DNA of 64,000 bases from Micromonospora cathayae (GCF_028993575.1 NZ_CP118615.1:806001-870000), one strand, 5' to 3'. Numbered from the stretch's first letter, positions 36,175 through 45,293 are shown. Notes: generated from the sequence alone by a model not told the origin. Translations and numbers: made by a program.

Positions 36175-36960
36175 GTGGACCGGTACGCGAGATGGAACGC
36201 GCTGCTGGAGATGCTGACCGACAACGGTCGGGTCAGCGTCGAGGAGGCGGCGGAACGGCTGGACGTCTCCCAGGCCACCATCCGCCGGGACTTCGACCAG
36301 CTCGCCCAGCAGCAGATGATCACGCGTACCCGGGGCGGGGCGGTCGCCAACGGCGTCTCGTACGACCTGCCGCTGCGCTACAAGACCGCCAAGCACTCGG
36401 CGGAGAAGCAGCGGATCGGGGCCGCCGCCGCCGCGCTCGTCTCCCCCGGCACCGTGGTCGGCCTCAACGGGGGCACCACCAGCACCGAGGTCGCCCGCGC
36501 CCTGGCGGTGCGACCCGACCTGAACACCAGCGCCGAGGGTGCCCAGTTGACCGTGGTCACCAACGCGCTGAACATCGCCAACGAGCTGCTGGTCCGGTCC
36601 CGGATGAAGGTCGTGGTGGCCGGCGGGGTGGTCCGGCCCAAGTCCTTCGAGCTGGTCGGCCCGCTGGGCGGGGCGCTGCTGCGCGAGGTCACCCTGGACG
36701 TCGCCCTGCTCGGCGTGGACGCGATCGACCCGCACCTCGGGGCCGCCGCCCACCACGAGGGGGAGGCGGCGATGAACAACCTGATGGTGGCCCGCGCCAA
36801 GCGGGTGGTGATCATCGCCGACTCGTCCAAGCTGGGCGGGCACGCCTTCGCCCGGATCTGCCCGGTGGACCGGGTGGAGACGCTGGTCACCGACTCCGGG
36901 GCGGCACCGGCCGTGGTCGAGGAGTTCCGCGCCGCGGGAGTGAAGGTCGTCTGCGCCTGA
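36175..36960 (+). CDS. DeoR-family transcriptional regulator
   Basis: 261 residues. N-terminal winged helix-turn-helix (VSVEEAAERLDVSQATIRRD) with the DeoR pattern, then a sugar-phosphate sensor domain (GLNGGTTSTEVARALA, VVVAGGVVRPKSFELVGP, IIADSSKLG). It diverges from the nag operon and probably represses it until an amino-sugar phosphate binds. GTG 36175 has CTGGAGG upstream. A weak AACCGCC/GGCGGTT hairpin follows the stop (36960-36981). Confidence 0.92.
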   Translation: MDRYARWNALLEMLTDNGRVSVEEAAERLDVSQATIRRDFDQLAQQQMITRTRGGAVANGVSYDLPLRYKTAKHSAEKQRIGAAAAALVSPGTVVGLNGGTTSTEVARALAVRPDLNTSAEGAQLTVVTNALNIANELLVRSRMKVVVAGGVVRPKSFELVGPLGGALLREVTLDVALLGVDAIDPHLGAAAHHEGEAAMNNLMVARAKRVVIIADSSKLGGHAFARICPVDRVETLVTDSGAAPAVVEEFRAAGVKVVCA

Positions 36961-36971
36961 ACCGCCGGCCG

Positions 36972-37514
36972 TCAGGCGGTTTCCCGGGGACTTTCCGCTG
37001 CCGGGTGGGGGCTGAGCACGCCGTCGAGGTGCCGGTCCACGATGCGTAGCGCCTCGTCGCGGTCGAGGGCGCCGAGCAGTACCGCCGGACGCAGCCCGTC
37101 CAGGATCGCGGCCAGCCGCCGGGCCTGTCCGGTTCCCGGACCCCGGCTCCGGCCAGCGCGCCCGCCAGCGTGGCGACGAATCCGGCGAACGCCGGGGCCA
37201 GCGCGGCAGCGAGGTCCGGGGCGACGGCGGCGCGGGCCAGGAAGGCCACCCCGACGCGGGCGTCGAACCGGCTGGCCTCGTCGTAGGGCAGGTACTCGGC
37301 GGCCAGGGCCGACAGCACGGCGGTCGGTGTCGTCCCGCCGGCCAGCCGGGTCCGGACCCGGGCCGAGAATCCCTGGTGGACGCTGAGCCGCAACCAGTGC
37401 CGCAGGGCGTAGCCGAGCATCTCGTCCTTGGTGGCGAAGTAGTGCTGCACCGCGCCCATGGAGATCCCGGCCGCCTGGGCGACCTCGCGCAGCGACACCG
37501 CGTCCAGGCCACGG
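36972..37514 (-). pseudogene. TetR-family regulator remnant, truncated and frameshifted
   Basis: The DNA-binding part survives as RGLDAVSLREVAQAAGIS then MGAVQHYFATKDEMLG, but homology begins in mid-domain: the first ~25 residues are gone and an in-frame TGA lies just upstream of Gly-Thr-Arg-Gly-Leu-Asp. Further on, the ligand-domain frame is lost near 37130-37150; the expected C-terminus (ILDGLRPAVLLGALDRDEAL...) continues in another frame to the stop at 36972. It faces a similarly truncated hydrolase remnant across a junction near 37515. Confidence 0.8.
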
Positions 37515-38216
37515 GTTCCTCACCGCACCGGGAGAACCTGCTCAAACTGCTGTTCCGGGGCGCGCCCGAGCCGCCCTACACCCTGCACGACATGGTCGAC
37601 GACGGCGTCGCCGTGATGGACGCCCTCGGCTGGCGGTCGGCACACCTGCTCGGCGGATCGTTCGGGGGCCGCCCTGGCCCTGAGCACCGCCGTCCTGCAC
37701 CCGCAGCGGGTCCGCACGGTCACCGGCCTGACCACCATGCCCTGGCGGAAGATCGACGTGGCGCGCTACGTCCGTTTCGGGATGTTCGCCAAGATGGCCA
37801 GCAACGTCCGATCCGTCGGCACGGACGAGCAGGCCGTGGACACCCTGGTCGAGATCGTCCGGATGCTGTCCGCGCCGGGCCAGCCCTTCGACGAGGAATG
37901 GGCCCGGCAGGTCGCCCGGATCAGCCACGCCCGGTCCCCCCGGGACGTCGGCACCACGCAACGACACTTCGCCGCCGGCCGCGCCAGCGAGGAGCTGACC
38001 GGCCGGATCGGCGAGATCAGGGTGCCGACGCTACTGATCAACGGTGCCGACGACCCCGTCGTCCGACCGAAGGCGGCCGCCGCGCTGGCCGCCCGGATCC
38101 CCGGCGCCCGCGCCGAGATCCACCCGCAGATGGGGCACGCCGTCCAGGAACACCTGTGGCCCCGCCTGGTGGAGGCCGTCGCCACCCACGCCGGGAGCGG
38201 CACCCCGGTCCGCTGA
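37515..38216 (+). pseudogene. alpha/beta hydrolase remnant, N-terminally truncated and frameshifted
   Basis: Homology starts at about LLKLLFRGAPEPPYTLHDMV, where a normal family member would already have ~60-70 residues (oxyanion loop and the DxRxxGRS region are missing). The nucleophile elbow HLLGGSFGG is present, but right after it, near 37670, the frame changes; the rest (ALALSTAVLHPQRVRTVTG to the His motif HPQMGHAVQEHLWP) continues in another frame to 38216. Compare the intact paralogue at 60684-61559. Confidence 0.82.
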
Positions 38217-38315
38217 CGCCGGAACGGCCCCGGCGGGAACGGCGTTGCGGCGCACACTACTACGGATAACGCAGTATCATCCCTCCCGTCGTACACCCGA
38301 GCGGGGGAGGTCAAC

Positions 38316-39311
38316 GTGCCCGCCGTACTGGAGATAGAAGGTCTACGCAAGACGTACAAGAGCCGAAGGCGCGGCGAACGGCACGCGCTGGACGGCTTCG
38401 ACATGCGGGTCGACGCCGGGCAGGTACACGGCTTCCTCGGCCCGAACGGCTCCGGCAAGACCACCACCCTCCGTACGCTGCTCGGCCTGATCCGGGCCGA
38501 CGGCGGCCGGATGGCGCTGCTCGGCAAGGAGGTGCCGGCCGCGCTCCCCGAGGTCGCCGGGCAGGTCGGCGCGATCGTGGAGAGCCCGCAGTTCTTCCCG
38601 CACTTCTCCGCGCGGGACACCCTGTCGCTGCTGGCCGGGGCCGGCGAGGTGCCCCGGCAGCGGGTCGACGAGGTGCTGGAACTCGTCGGCCTCCGGGACC
38701 GGGCCGGCGAGCGGGTCAAGACGTACTCGCTCGGCATGAAGCAACGCCTCGCGGTCGCGTCCGCGCTGCTGAAGAACCCGAAGCTGCTGATCCTCGACGA
38801 GCCCGCCAACGGCCTCGACCCGGGCGGCATCCGGGAGATGCGGACCCTGATGCGGGACCTGGCCGCCGCCGGGATGACCGTGGTGCTCTCCAGCCACATC
38901 CTCGGCGAGATCCAGCTCATCTGCGACTCGGTCACCATCATCTCGCTGGGCCGGCGGGTCGCGTTCGGCCCGGTCGACGAGGTGCTCGCCCGGTACTCCG
39001 GCGGCAGCGTCCGGGTCCGCCTGGAAGCGGTCACCGACCTGCCGCCGGCCGCCGACGCGCTGCGCCGGGCCGGCGTGCAGGTCACCGCGTACGACGACCA
39101 CCTGATGCTGGCCGGGGTGGACAAACCGGCCAACGTCACCCGGCTGCTCGCCGAGAGCGGCCTGTACGTCAGCGAACTGGCCCCGGTCACCGCCGACCTG
39201 GAGAGCGTCTTCCTCGAACTCACCGCCACCGCGCCGGTCCCCGGTCAGCACCGGCAGGTCGACGAGTCCCGCAAGGTCGGCGGCGGCAGCGCAGGAGGTT
39301 GGGGAGCATGA
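38316..39311 (+). CDS. ABC exporter ATP-binding protein
   Basis: 331 residues. Walker A GFLGPNGSGKTTTLRTLLG, signature YSLGMKQRLAVASALL, Walker B KLLILDEPANGLDPGGI. The C-terminal ~100 residues (RVRLEAVTDLPPAADAL onward) match the drug-exporter family extension (DrrA-like). GTG 38316 has GGGGGAGG upstream. The stop overlaps the permease ATG (ATGA), so the two make one transporter. A degraded TetR gene lies upstream, which might once have controlled it. Confidence 0.92.
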   Translation: MPAVLEIEGLRKTYKSRRRGERHALDGFDMRVDAGQVHGFLGPNGSGKTTTLRTLLGLIRADGGRMALLGKEVPAALPEVAGQVGAIVESPQFFPHFSARDTLSLLAGAGEVPRQRVDEVLELVGLRDRAGERVKTYSLGMKQRLAVASALLKNPKLLILDEPANGLDPGGIREMRTLMRDLAAAGMTVVLSSHILGEIQLICDSVTIISLGRRVAFGPVDEVLARYSGGSVRVRLEAVTDLPPAADALRRAGVQVTAYDDHLMLAGVDKPANVTRLLAESGLYVSELAPVTADLESVFLELTATAPVPGQHRQVDESRKVGGGSAGGWGA

Positions 39312-40324
39312 GCCTGTACGTCACCGAGCTGCGCCGGCTCGGCAAGCGCCGCTTCACCCGGTACATGACCCTGATCGGCCTGCTGGTGCTGGCCGCCGTG
39401 GCGGTCGGGGCGTTCGTCACCAACGAACGGATCGGGCCGGAACAGCAGGCCGCCGCCGAACGCCAGGCCCAGACCAACTACGAGGAGCAGGTCCGGTACG
39501 CCGAACAGGAACGGGCCGCCTGTGAACGCGCCGAGGCGGCCGGGGAGCCGAACGACGGCCGGTTCCCCGACGACTGCTCGGTCATCACCCCACCGCCCCG
39601 CGAGGCGTTCGAGGCCCGGTGGTACCTCCCCTCCACCTTCGACTTCCGGGAGAACTTCGGGTCCACCCTGGTCACCTACTCGGCGATCCTGGCGTTGATC
39701 GCCCTCGTGGTCGGCGCGTCCTTCGTCGGCGCCGAGTGGAGCACCGGCGGCATGATGAACCTGCTGCTGTGGCGGCCCAAGCGGCTGAACGTCCTGCTGA
39801 CGAAGCTGGCGGCGCTGCTCACCGGAGTGATCGGGGTGTTCCTGGCCGGCGTGGTCGCCTGGACGGCGGCGTTCTGGGCGGTGGCCTCGTTCCGGGGCAG
39901 CACCGCGAAGATGACCGGGGGCGTCTGGCAGTCCTTCGGCCTCACCGGGCTGCGCGGCTTCGCCCTGGTGGTGGTCGCGGCGGTGATCGGCTTCGGGTTG
40001 GCGTCGCTGGGCCGGCACACCGCCTTCGCCCTGGGCGGGGTGATCGCTGTCGCCGTGGTCGGCCAGTTCGGGCTCGGCATCGTGCTGGCCCTGGCCGACG
40101 TGAAGTTCCCCGAGGCGTGGCTCATCCCGACGTACGCGCTGGCCTGGATAGACAAGGAGGTCAAGCTGGAGAACTACGAGGCGTGCAACTTCTCCGCGGT
40201 GTCCGGCTGCGAGCCCGACACGCTCGTCCTCACCTGGCAGCACTCGGCCTGGTGGCTCACCGCCGGGCTGGTGCTCACCCTCGGTGCGGCCGTCTGGTCC
40301 ATGCGCCGCCGCGACATCGCCTGA
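39308..40324 (+). CDS. ABC-2 type permease partner
   Basis: 338 residues. One helix near the N-terminus (MTLIGLLVLAAVAVGAFV), a ~100-residue loop rich in Glu/Gln/Ala with two cysteines, then about five more helices (STLVTYSAILALIALVVGAS; GVIGVFLAGVVAWTAAFW). ATG 39308 has GCAGGAGG upstream. Coupled to the ATPase by a 4-nt overlap. Substrate unknown. Confidence 0.88.
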   Translation: MSLYVTELRRLGKRRFTRYMTLIGLLVLAAVAVGAFVTNERIGPEQQAAAERQAQTNYEEQVRYAEQERAACERAEAAGEPNDGRFPDDCSVITPPPREAFEARWYLPSTFDFRENFGSTLVTYSAILALIALVVGASFVGAEWSTGGMMNLLLWRPKRLNVLLTKLAALLTGVIGVFLAGVVAWTAAFWAVASFRGSTAKMTGGVWQSFGLTGLRGFALVVVAAVIGFGLASLGRHTAFALGGVIAVAVVGQFGLGIVLALADVKFPEAWLIPTYALAWIDKEVKLENYEACNFSAVSGCEPDTLVLTWQHSAWWLTAGLVLTLGAAVWSMRRRDIA

Positions 40325-40337
40325 GGTGACGTCCACC

Positions 40338-40377
40338 GGGTGCCCCTGTCGGAGCTTCCCGCACCGCAGGGGCACCC
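40338..40377 (+). terminator. hairpin after the ABC exporter operon
   Basis: 11-bp perfect stem GGGTGCCCCTG / CAGGGGCACCC with an 18-nt loop, 13 bp past the stop. No U-tract. Confidence 0.6.
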
Positions 40378-40482
40378 CGTCGACGCCCCCGGCCGCGCCG
40401 GCCGGTGCGGTTCGGGCGCGGCCTGGTTACCCTGGGGTTCCCGGTTGGCGTCGCCGTGCCGGCCGCCTGCCCGAGGAGCGCC

Positions 40483-40953
40483 ATGCAGCCGTCCGCCGAC
40501 GCGTTCCCCGGCCGTACCGAGCGGGACCAGCCGGAGTCCACGGCGGTCGGCGTTCCGCCGCCCCGGTCCGCACCCGAGGTCGAGTCCACCACCACCGGAT
40601 CGCCCCCGGCCCCGCCCACCGGGCCACCCCCGGCTCCGCCCGCCGGGACGGAGCCGACCCCACCCGGCGAAGCGGATCCGACCCTGGCCGGCGGGACGGG
40701 TGCGGATGACGGCGGCGACCACAGCGGGTTGACCGAGCGGGAGATCCAGATCCTGGCCTTCGAACGGCACTGGTGGCGGCACGCGGGGGCCAAGGAACAG
40801 GCCATCCGGGACACTTTCGGACTTTCCGCGACGCGGTACTACCAACTCCTCAACGCGTTGCTGGACAATCCGGCGGCCCTGGCCGCCGACCCGCTGCTCG
40901 TCGGCCGGCTGCGCCGGCTGCGCTCGTCGCGGGCCCGCAACCGACGCCGCTGA
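40483..40953 (+). CDS. DUF3263-type helix-turn-helix protein
   Basis: 156 residues. The first ~85 are low complexity (Pro/Thr/Ala/Gly-rich). The C-terminal ~70, LTEREIQILAFERHWWRHAG then FGLSATRYYQLLNALLD, match the actinobacterial DUF3263 domain, which looks like a small helical DNA-binding fold. ATG 40483 has CCGAGGAGC upstream. In many actinomycetes such a gene sits next to a LytR C-terminal-domain gene, but none is seen here. Role unknown. Confidence 0.8.
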   Translation: MQPSADAFPGRTERDQPESTAVGVPPPRSAPEVESTTTGSPPAPPTGPPPAPPAGTEPTPPGEADPTLAGGTGADDGGDHSGLTEREIQILAFERHWWRHAGAKEQAIRDTFGLSATRYYQLLNALLDNPAALAADPLLVGRLRRLRSSRARNRRR

Positions 40954-40990
40954 AGCCGAACCCCGCCCGACGGTCGCGGTCCGCGACGGC

Positions 40991-41233
40991 TCAACGCGTC
41001 TCGTACGTCCGCAGCCCGTTGCCGATGGCGAAGAAGGTGGGCGCCCACTCCCCGATGAAGATGCCCCACCGGTCGGCCCGGGCCACCCCCGCCCTCTCCA
41101 GGTGCTTCGACAGGAACCAACTGGTGAACGAAAGGCCGATACTGACGAACCCGGCCACGTACGCGTGCTCCGACCGCAGGCCGGACTTGTGCAACTGCTG
41201 CAACATCAGCGGTCCCCCCGTCGTGCTGGACAT
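40991..41233 (-). CDS. small conserved-looking protein, possibly membrane-associated
   Basis: 80 residues. Two moderately hydrophobic helices (YVAGFVSIGLSFTSWFLSKH and RWGIFIGEWAPTFFAIGNG). Codon use is normal for the genome. The ATG at 41233 is one of two (another is ten codons in). No family recognised. Confidence 0.65.
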   Translation of the reverse strand: MSSTTGGPLMLQQLHKSGLRSEHAYVAGFVSIGLSFTSWFLSKHLERAGVARADRWGIFIGEWAPTFFAIGNGLRTYETR

Positions 41234-41383
41234 CAGCCTCCCGAGGGTTCACGTTACCCTCGGTCATCGTCACGACTCAGCGGGTTGACCCGATCGGCCC
41301 ACCGGTCAAGGCATGTCGCGATACCGGACGGGTAGCCGGGCCGGGTCCCGGTCGACAGGACGGGCCCGACGAGGGGAGTACGC

Positions 41384-41674
41384 ATGCCGGTACGTCCGCC
41401 TGACCGCCGCCGGACGACCCCGCTGGTCGTCGCCGGCGCGGCCGGGCTGCTGCTGGGTTGGCTCGCCCGCTCGTGGCACCGGCTCGGACGGAACCCTGTC
41501 CTCGGCCGTGGCGGGCGGGTACCGGTGGGGTCTGCACAGGACCGGCGTCCGACCCCGTTCCCCCCGCCGGTACCGATGCCCGAGGGGGCCGTGGACGCGC
41601 CGTACACCGCTGAGGAGCCGTACACCGGACAGCCCCGGTACGGGCCGGACGTCCCCGGCGGACCGCCGCCGTGA
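41384..41674 (+). CDS. small single-pass membrane protein of unknown function
   Basis: 96 residues. One N-terminal membrane helix (PLVVAGAAGLLLGWLARSW) after a basic stretch, then a Pro/Gly/Tyr-rich tail. A good ribosome site (GAGGGGAG) lies before ATG 41384. It precedes the PP2C-like gene by 34 bp and may be co-transcribed. Confidence 0.6.
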   Translation: MPVRPPDRRRTTPLVVAGAAGLLLGWLARSWHRLGRNPVLGRGGRVPVGSAQDRRPTPFPPPVPMPEGAVDAPYTAEEPYTGQPRYGPDVPGGPPP

Positions 41675-41708
41675 CACCGGGCACCGTCCGCCACCACGGG
41701 AGAGAACG

Positions 41709-42611
41709 ATGATGCAGGTCAGATCCGCATCCACCGCGTCCCCGGACCGGCTGGAGAACGAGGACCTGGTCCTCCGGTTCGGGCCGCTGGTCGGGGTCCT
41801 CGACGGCGCGACCGTGCCGGACGGCTTCGACACCGGCTGCGTCCACGGACCGGTCTGGTACGTCCGGCACCTCGCCGCCCGGATCGGGCTGGCCCAGGCG
41901 GCACGCCCGGCCGCCACCCTGATGAGCAACCTGGCGGCGGCCGTCCTGGCGGTCCGCGCCGACCACGGCGGGGTCTGCGACCTCGACCATCCGGGCACCC
42001 CGTCCGCCACCGTCTGCCTGCTGCGCGAGGACGGCGACCGGGCCGACTTCCTCGTCCTCTGCGACAGTCCGCTGGTCCTGGACGTGGGGGGCCGGATCCG
42101 GGTCGTCTCCGACGACCGGCTGGAGACCGCCCTGGCCGAGCTGCGTTCCGTGGCCCGGACCGTCCCGGCCGGGGGCCGCGACGATCGGGCCACGGTCGGC
42201 GGCGACGATCGGGCCGCAGCCGACGATCCGGCGGTGCGGTTCCGGCGGGCGGTCACCGTGCAGCGCGAGCGGATGAACCGGACGCACGGCTACTGGGTCG
42301 CCGCGAGCGATCCCGAGGCGGCGTACCACGCGGTGACCGGCACGGTGCCGCTGCACGGTCCGGACGCGTTGCGCCGGGCGGTCCTGCTCAGCGACGGGGC
42401 GTCCAGCGCGGTCGACCAGTTCGGCCTGTTCGACTGGGACGGCCTGCTGGACCTGGTCACCACCGCCGGCCCGGCCGCGCTGATCGAACGGGTCCGGGCC
42501 GCCGAACGGGACCACCCGGACCGGTTGCGGCGGCACAAACGGTCCGACGACGCGTCCGTCGTACTCTGCGAGTTTCCCACCGGAAAGAAGCCGTACGACA
42601 GCGGAGCGTGA
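41709..42611 (+). CDS. PP2C-like protein phosphatase domain protein
   Basis: 300 residues. Metal-binding pattern of the PPM/PP2C fold: ENEDLVLRFGPLVGVLDGAT near the start, AVLLSDGASSAVDQFG in the middle and SDDASVVLCEF at the end. There is no transmembrane or sensor domain. The usual DGMGG loop is replaced by DGATVPDGFDTGC, and the conserved GSTA stretch is not obvious, so catalytic activity is uncertain. GGGAGA lies upstream of the double ATG start. Confidence 0.75.
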   Translation: MMQVRSASTASPDRLENEDLVLRFGPLVGVLDGATVPDGFDTGCVHGPVWYVRHLAARIGLAQAARPAATLMSNLAAAVLAVRADHGGVCDLDHPGTPSATVCLLREDGDRADFLVLCDSPLVLDVGGRIRVVSDDRLETALAELRSVARTVPAGGRDDRATVGGDDRAAADDPAVRFRRAVTVQRERMNRTHGYWVAASDPEAAYHAVTGTVPLHGPDALRRAVLLSDGASSAVDQFGLFDWDGLLDLVTTAGPAALIERVRAAERDHPDRLRRHKRSDDASVVLCEFPTGKKPYDSGA

Positions 42612-42703
42612 TGAGGACCACTCACCCCCACCGACCGGCCGGTACCCGCCGCCGGACCGGTGGTGGACGGGCGATCAGGTGGACGCCGCCCGGGTGGTAC
42701 CGG

Positions 42704-42709
42704 CAGACT
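42704..42709 (+). promoter_or_regulatory. putative -10 element of a leaderless promoter (GNAT)
   Basis: CAGACT, 7 nt before GTG 42717; a weak match. Confidence 0.35.
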
Positions 42710-42716
42710 GCGGCAC

Positions 42717-43226
42717 GTGGCTGGAGACGTCCGGTTGGAGCCGGTGGACGAGAGGAACCTGGAACCGCTGCTCTCGGTGGCTGCGGCCGAGGCGGAGCCG
42801 GGTGACGTGATGCCGCCGGTGGAGGCCCCGGCCGGCTGGTCGCTGGCCCGCCGGGACGCGTTCCGGGAGTTCCACCGGGCCCACTTCGGTGGCTTCGACG
42901 GCGACACCGGCACGGTCATGTACGCGATCCTGCTCGGCGGCGAGGTGGTCGGCATGATCCGGATGGCCCGTCGTCCCGAGCCGGGGACGGTCGAGACCGG
43001 CATGTGGCTGGGGCTCTCGGCCCGGGGGCAGGGCGTCGGCGCGGCGGCCCTGCGCGAGTTGCTCAACGCCGCCGCCGCGCACGGGATGCACACCGTCGTC
43101 GCCGAGACCACCGCCGACAACACCGGCGCGCTCTCCGTACTGACCAGGTGCGGCGCGAAGCTCCGTACGGACGGCGACCAGGTACACGCCGAGATCTCCC
43201 TGGACTCCCCGGCCCTGCCGCGCTGA
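42717..43226 (+). CDS. GNAT-family N-acetyltransferase (RimJ/RimL-like)
   Basis: 169 residues from GTG 42717. VRLEPVDERNLEPLLSVAA at the start, MWLGLSARGQGVGAAALRELL as the acetyl-CoA loop (R-G-Q-G-V-G) and AETTADNTGALSVLTRCGAK at the C-terminal strand are typical. An upstream GTG at 42660 would add 19 non-conserved residues. Substrate unknown. Confidence 0.85.
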   Translation: MAGDVRLEPVDERNLEPLLSVAAAEAEPGDVMPPVEAPAGWSLARRDAFREFHRAHFGGFDGDTGTVMYAILLGGEVVGMIRMARRPEPGTVETGMWLGLSARGQGVGAAALRELLNAAAAHGMHTVVAETTADNTGALSVLTRCGAKLRTDGDQVHAEISLDSPALPR

Positions 43227-43233
43227 CCCCCGG

Positions 43234-44454
43234 TCAGACCTGGCTCACCTCGACGCCGAGGACGGCCTGCTCGTCGGGGCGGTGCACCAGCACGTCCGCC
43301 AGGTACGACTGCACCGCGTGCCGCATCCCGACGTCCCGGCCGGCCTGCTCCGACAGCAGCCACTTGTGCTCGATGATCTGGGCGAACAGCTCCTGCGGCT
43401 CCAGTTTGCGGCGCAGGTTCGCGGGCACCGCCCGGACCACCGGCTCGAACACCTCGGTCAGCCAGCGGTGCGCGGCCTGCTGCTCGTCGGTCAGGTCGCT
43501 CTCGGCCCGGTACGCGTCGAGGTCGTTGAGGAGCCGGCGGGCCTGGTTCTCCTCGGCGTCCAGGCCGGTCAGCCGGAGCAGCCGTCGGGTGTGGTAGCCG
43601 GCGTCGACCACCTTCGGGCGGATCAGGTAGCGCCCGTCGTCGATGGTGGACAGCGCCACCTCGGCGACGTCGAAGCCCAGCTCGTTGAGGCGACGGATCC
43701 GGCCCTCGACGTCGTGCCGGGCCTGCCGCTCGACCTGCTGCTCGTAGGTGATCTCGTGCCAGAGGCGCTCGTACCGCTGCACGACCTCCTCGCAGACCAC
43801 CTCCGGGTCGATGGACTCGTGCAGCAGGCCGGCGGCCTGGAGGTCCAGCGCCTCGCCGAAGATGTTCACCCGGGCGATCTCCAGGTCCTCGCCGCGTTGA
43901 CCGTTGGAGAGGGAGTGGTGCAGCGCCCCGGTCTCCGCGTCGACCAGGTACGCGGCGAACGCGCCCGCGTCCCGCCGGAACAGGGTGTTCGACAGCGAGC
44001 AGTCACCCCAGAAGAAGCCGGTCAGGTGCATCCGGACGATCAGCGCGGCGAGCGCGTCCAGCAGCCGCTCCAGGGTCTCCGGACGCAGCGTGTGCGAGAA
44101 CAGCGCCCGGTACGGCAGGGAGAACTGGAGGTGCCGGGTGATCAGCACCGGGTCGAGGGGCTCTCCGTCCGGGGTACGCCGGTCGGCGACGATCGCCACC
44201 GCCTCCACCGACGGGAAGTCGATCCGTTCCAACGCCCGGAGCAGGTCGTACTCGCGTTCGGCGACCCGCTCCCCGGTCTCCTTCACCGCGTAGACGTAAC
44301 CGCCCAGGCGGACGAACCGGACGATGTGCCGGGAGATGCCCTGCGGGAGCGCCACCAGGTGTTCGGCAGGCCACTCCTCCAGCGGCGTCGACCAGGGAAG
44401 GTCGAGCAGCGCCGGGTCGACGAGAGCCGAAGTGATCCGCACGCCGACAAGCAT
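43234..44454 (-). CDS. DUF4032 protein with a kinase-like catalytic core
   Basis: 406 residues. The N-terminal half looks like a lipopolysaccharide-kinase-type fold: YVYAVKETGERVAEREYDLL (β3 Lys, αC Glu), HLTGFFWGDCSLSNTLF (catalytic loop with Asp and Asn) and YLVDAETG as the metal-binding DFG-like strand. The C-terminal ~200 residues, with HEITYEQQVERQARHDVEG and a helical region, correspond to DUF4032. Found across actinobacteria with no settled function. The start could be the ATG at 44454 or a GTG four codons in, where CATGCT sits 7 nt upstream. Confidence 0.82.
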   Translation of the reverse strand: MLVGVRITSALVDPALLDLPWSTPLEEWPAEHLVALPQGISRHIVRFVRLGGYVYAVKETGERVAEREYDLLRALERIDFPSVEAVAIVADRRTPDGEPLDPVLITRHLQFSLPYRALFSHTLRPETLERLLDALAALIVRMHLTGFFWGDCSLSNTLFRRDAGAFAAYLVDAETGALHHSLSNGQRGEDLEIARVNIFGEALDLQAAGLLHESIDPEVVCEEVVQRYERLWHEITYEQQVERQARHDVEGRIRRLNELGFDVAEVALSTIDDGRYLIRPKVVDAGYHTRRLLRLTGLDAEENQARRLLNDLDAYRAESDLTDEQQAAHRWLTEVFEPVVRAVPANLRRKLEPQELFAQIIEHKWLLSEQAGRDVGMRHAVQSYLADVLVHRPDEQAVLGVEVSQV

Positions 44455-44509
44455 GACGCCTACCCCCGCCGGAGCGCTTCCCTTCGTGGTTCGGCCCACA
44501 GCCGGCCGG

Positions 44510-44515
44510 TAGCGT
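44510..44515 (+). promoter_or_regulatory. putative -10 element of a leaderless promoter (PAP2)
   Basis: TAGCGT, 7 nt before GTG 44523. A further in-frame GTG at 44514 lies inside the hexamer and is therefore not the likely start. Confidence 0.5.
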
Positions 44516-44522
44516 GTCCGTC

Positions 44523-45290
44523 GTGCGCGAGACCCCGACGGTACGGCGGAAAGTCCAGCTCAGACCGGTCCGGCCGGCCGGTTGGTGGTGCGACGCGCTG
44601 CTGCTGGCCGCGCTGGTGGGAATCACCGTGGCGCTGGCCGCCGGGCAGCTCTTCGGCCTGGACCGGGCGGTCGCCGACTGGGCCGCCGACCACCGGCCGC
44701 CGGTGGCGTACTGGACGGCGGTGGTCTTCAACTATCTGGGCCAGGGCACCCCGTTGACGCTGCTCGCGGCAGGGCTGGGGGTGCTGCTGGCGGTCCGGCT
44801 CCGCTCCGTCCGGCCGATCCTGCCGCCGGTGGTGGCGTTCGTGTTGACGACCTTCACCATCGGCCCGCTGAAGGTGTGGACCGCCCGGCCCGCGCCGAGC
44901 GCCAGCGTCAAGGAGCCGTTCCTGCCGGCCGAGCAGACCCTCCCGCTGTTCCAGGACGACCTGCCGTTGCGGTTCGCCCAGTCGTACCCGTCCGGGCACG
45001 TCGCCAACGCCATCGTCTGGTACGGCGTGCTGGCGCTGCTGCTGGCCCCGCTGCTGCGCAGCTTCGGCCGGAGCGTGCCGCCCCGACTGGTCACCGTGGT
45101 CCGGGTCGTCCCGCCGGTGGTGGTCATGTTCACCACCACCTACCTGGGCTGGCACTGGATCACCGACTCGGTGGCCGGGCTGCTGCTCGGGCTGCTGCTG
45201 GACCGGATCCTGCACCGGGTGCCGTGGGACGACGTACCGCTGCCGGGCCGGTTGCGGAACTGGGACCGGCCGTTCATCTCGTACCCCTAG
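44523..45290 (+). CDS. PAP2-family membrane phosphatase
   Basis: 255 residues, about six membrane helices. All three PAP2 signature blocks are present: KVWTARPAP (KxxxxxxRP), QSYPSGHVANA (PSGH) and TTYLGWHWITDSVAG (SRxxxxxHxxxD-like, with Thr-Thr-Tyr in place of Ser-Arg). It likely dephosphorylates a lipid or isoprenoid pyrophosphate on the outer face of the membrane. The stop codon TAG is also the first half of the -10 hexamer of the next gene. Confidence 0.9.
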   Translation: MRETPTVRRKVQLRPVRPAGWWCDALLLAALVGITVALAAGQLFGLDRAVADWAADHRPPVAYWTAVVFNYLGQGTPLTLLAAGLGVLLAVRLRSVRPILPPVVAFVLTTFTIGPLKVWTARPAPSASVKEPFLPAEQTLPLFQDDLPLRFAQSYPSGHVANAIVWYGVLALLLAPLLRSFGRSVPPRLVTVVRVVPPVVVMFTTTYLGWHWITDSVAGLLLGLLLDRILHRVPWDDVPLPGRLRNWDRPFISYP

Positions 45291-45293
45291 GGT
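45288..45293 (+). promoter_or_regulatory. putative -10 element overlapping the PAP2 stop codon
   Basis: TAGGGT: its first three bases are the PAP2 stop. GTG 45301 follows after 7 nt with no ribosome-binding site. Confidence 0.5.
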
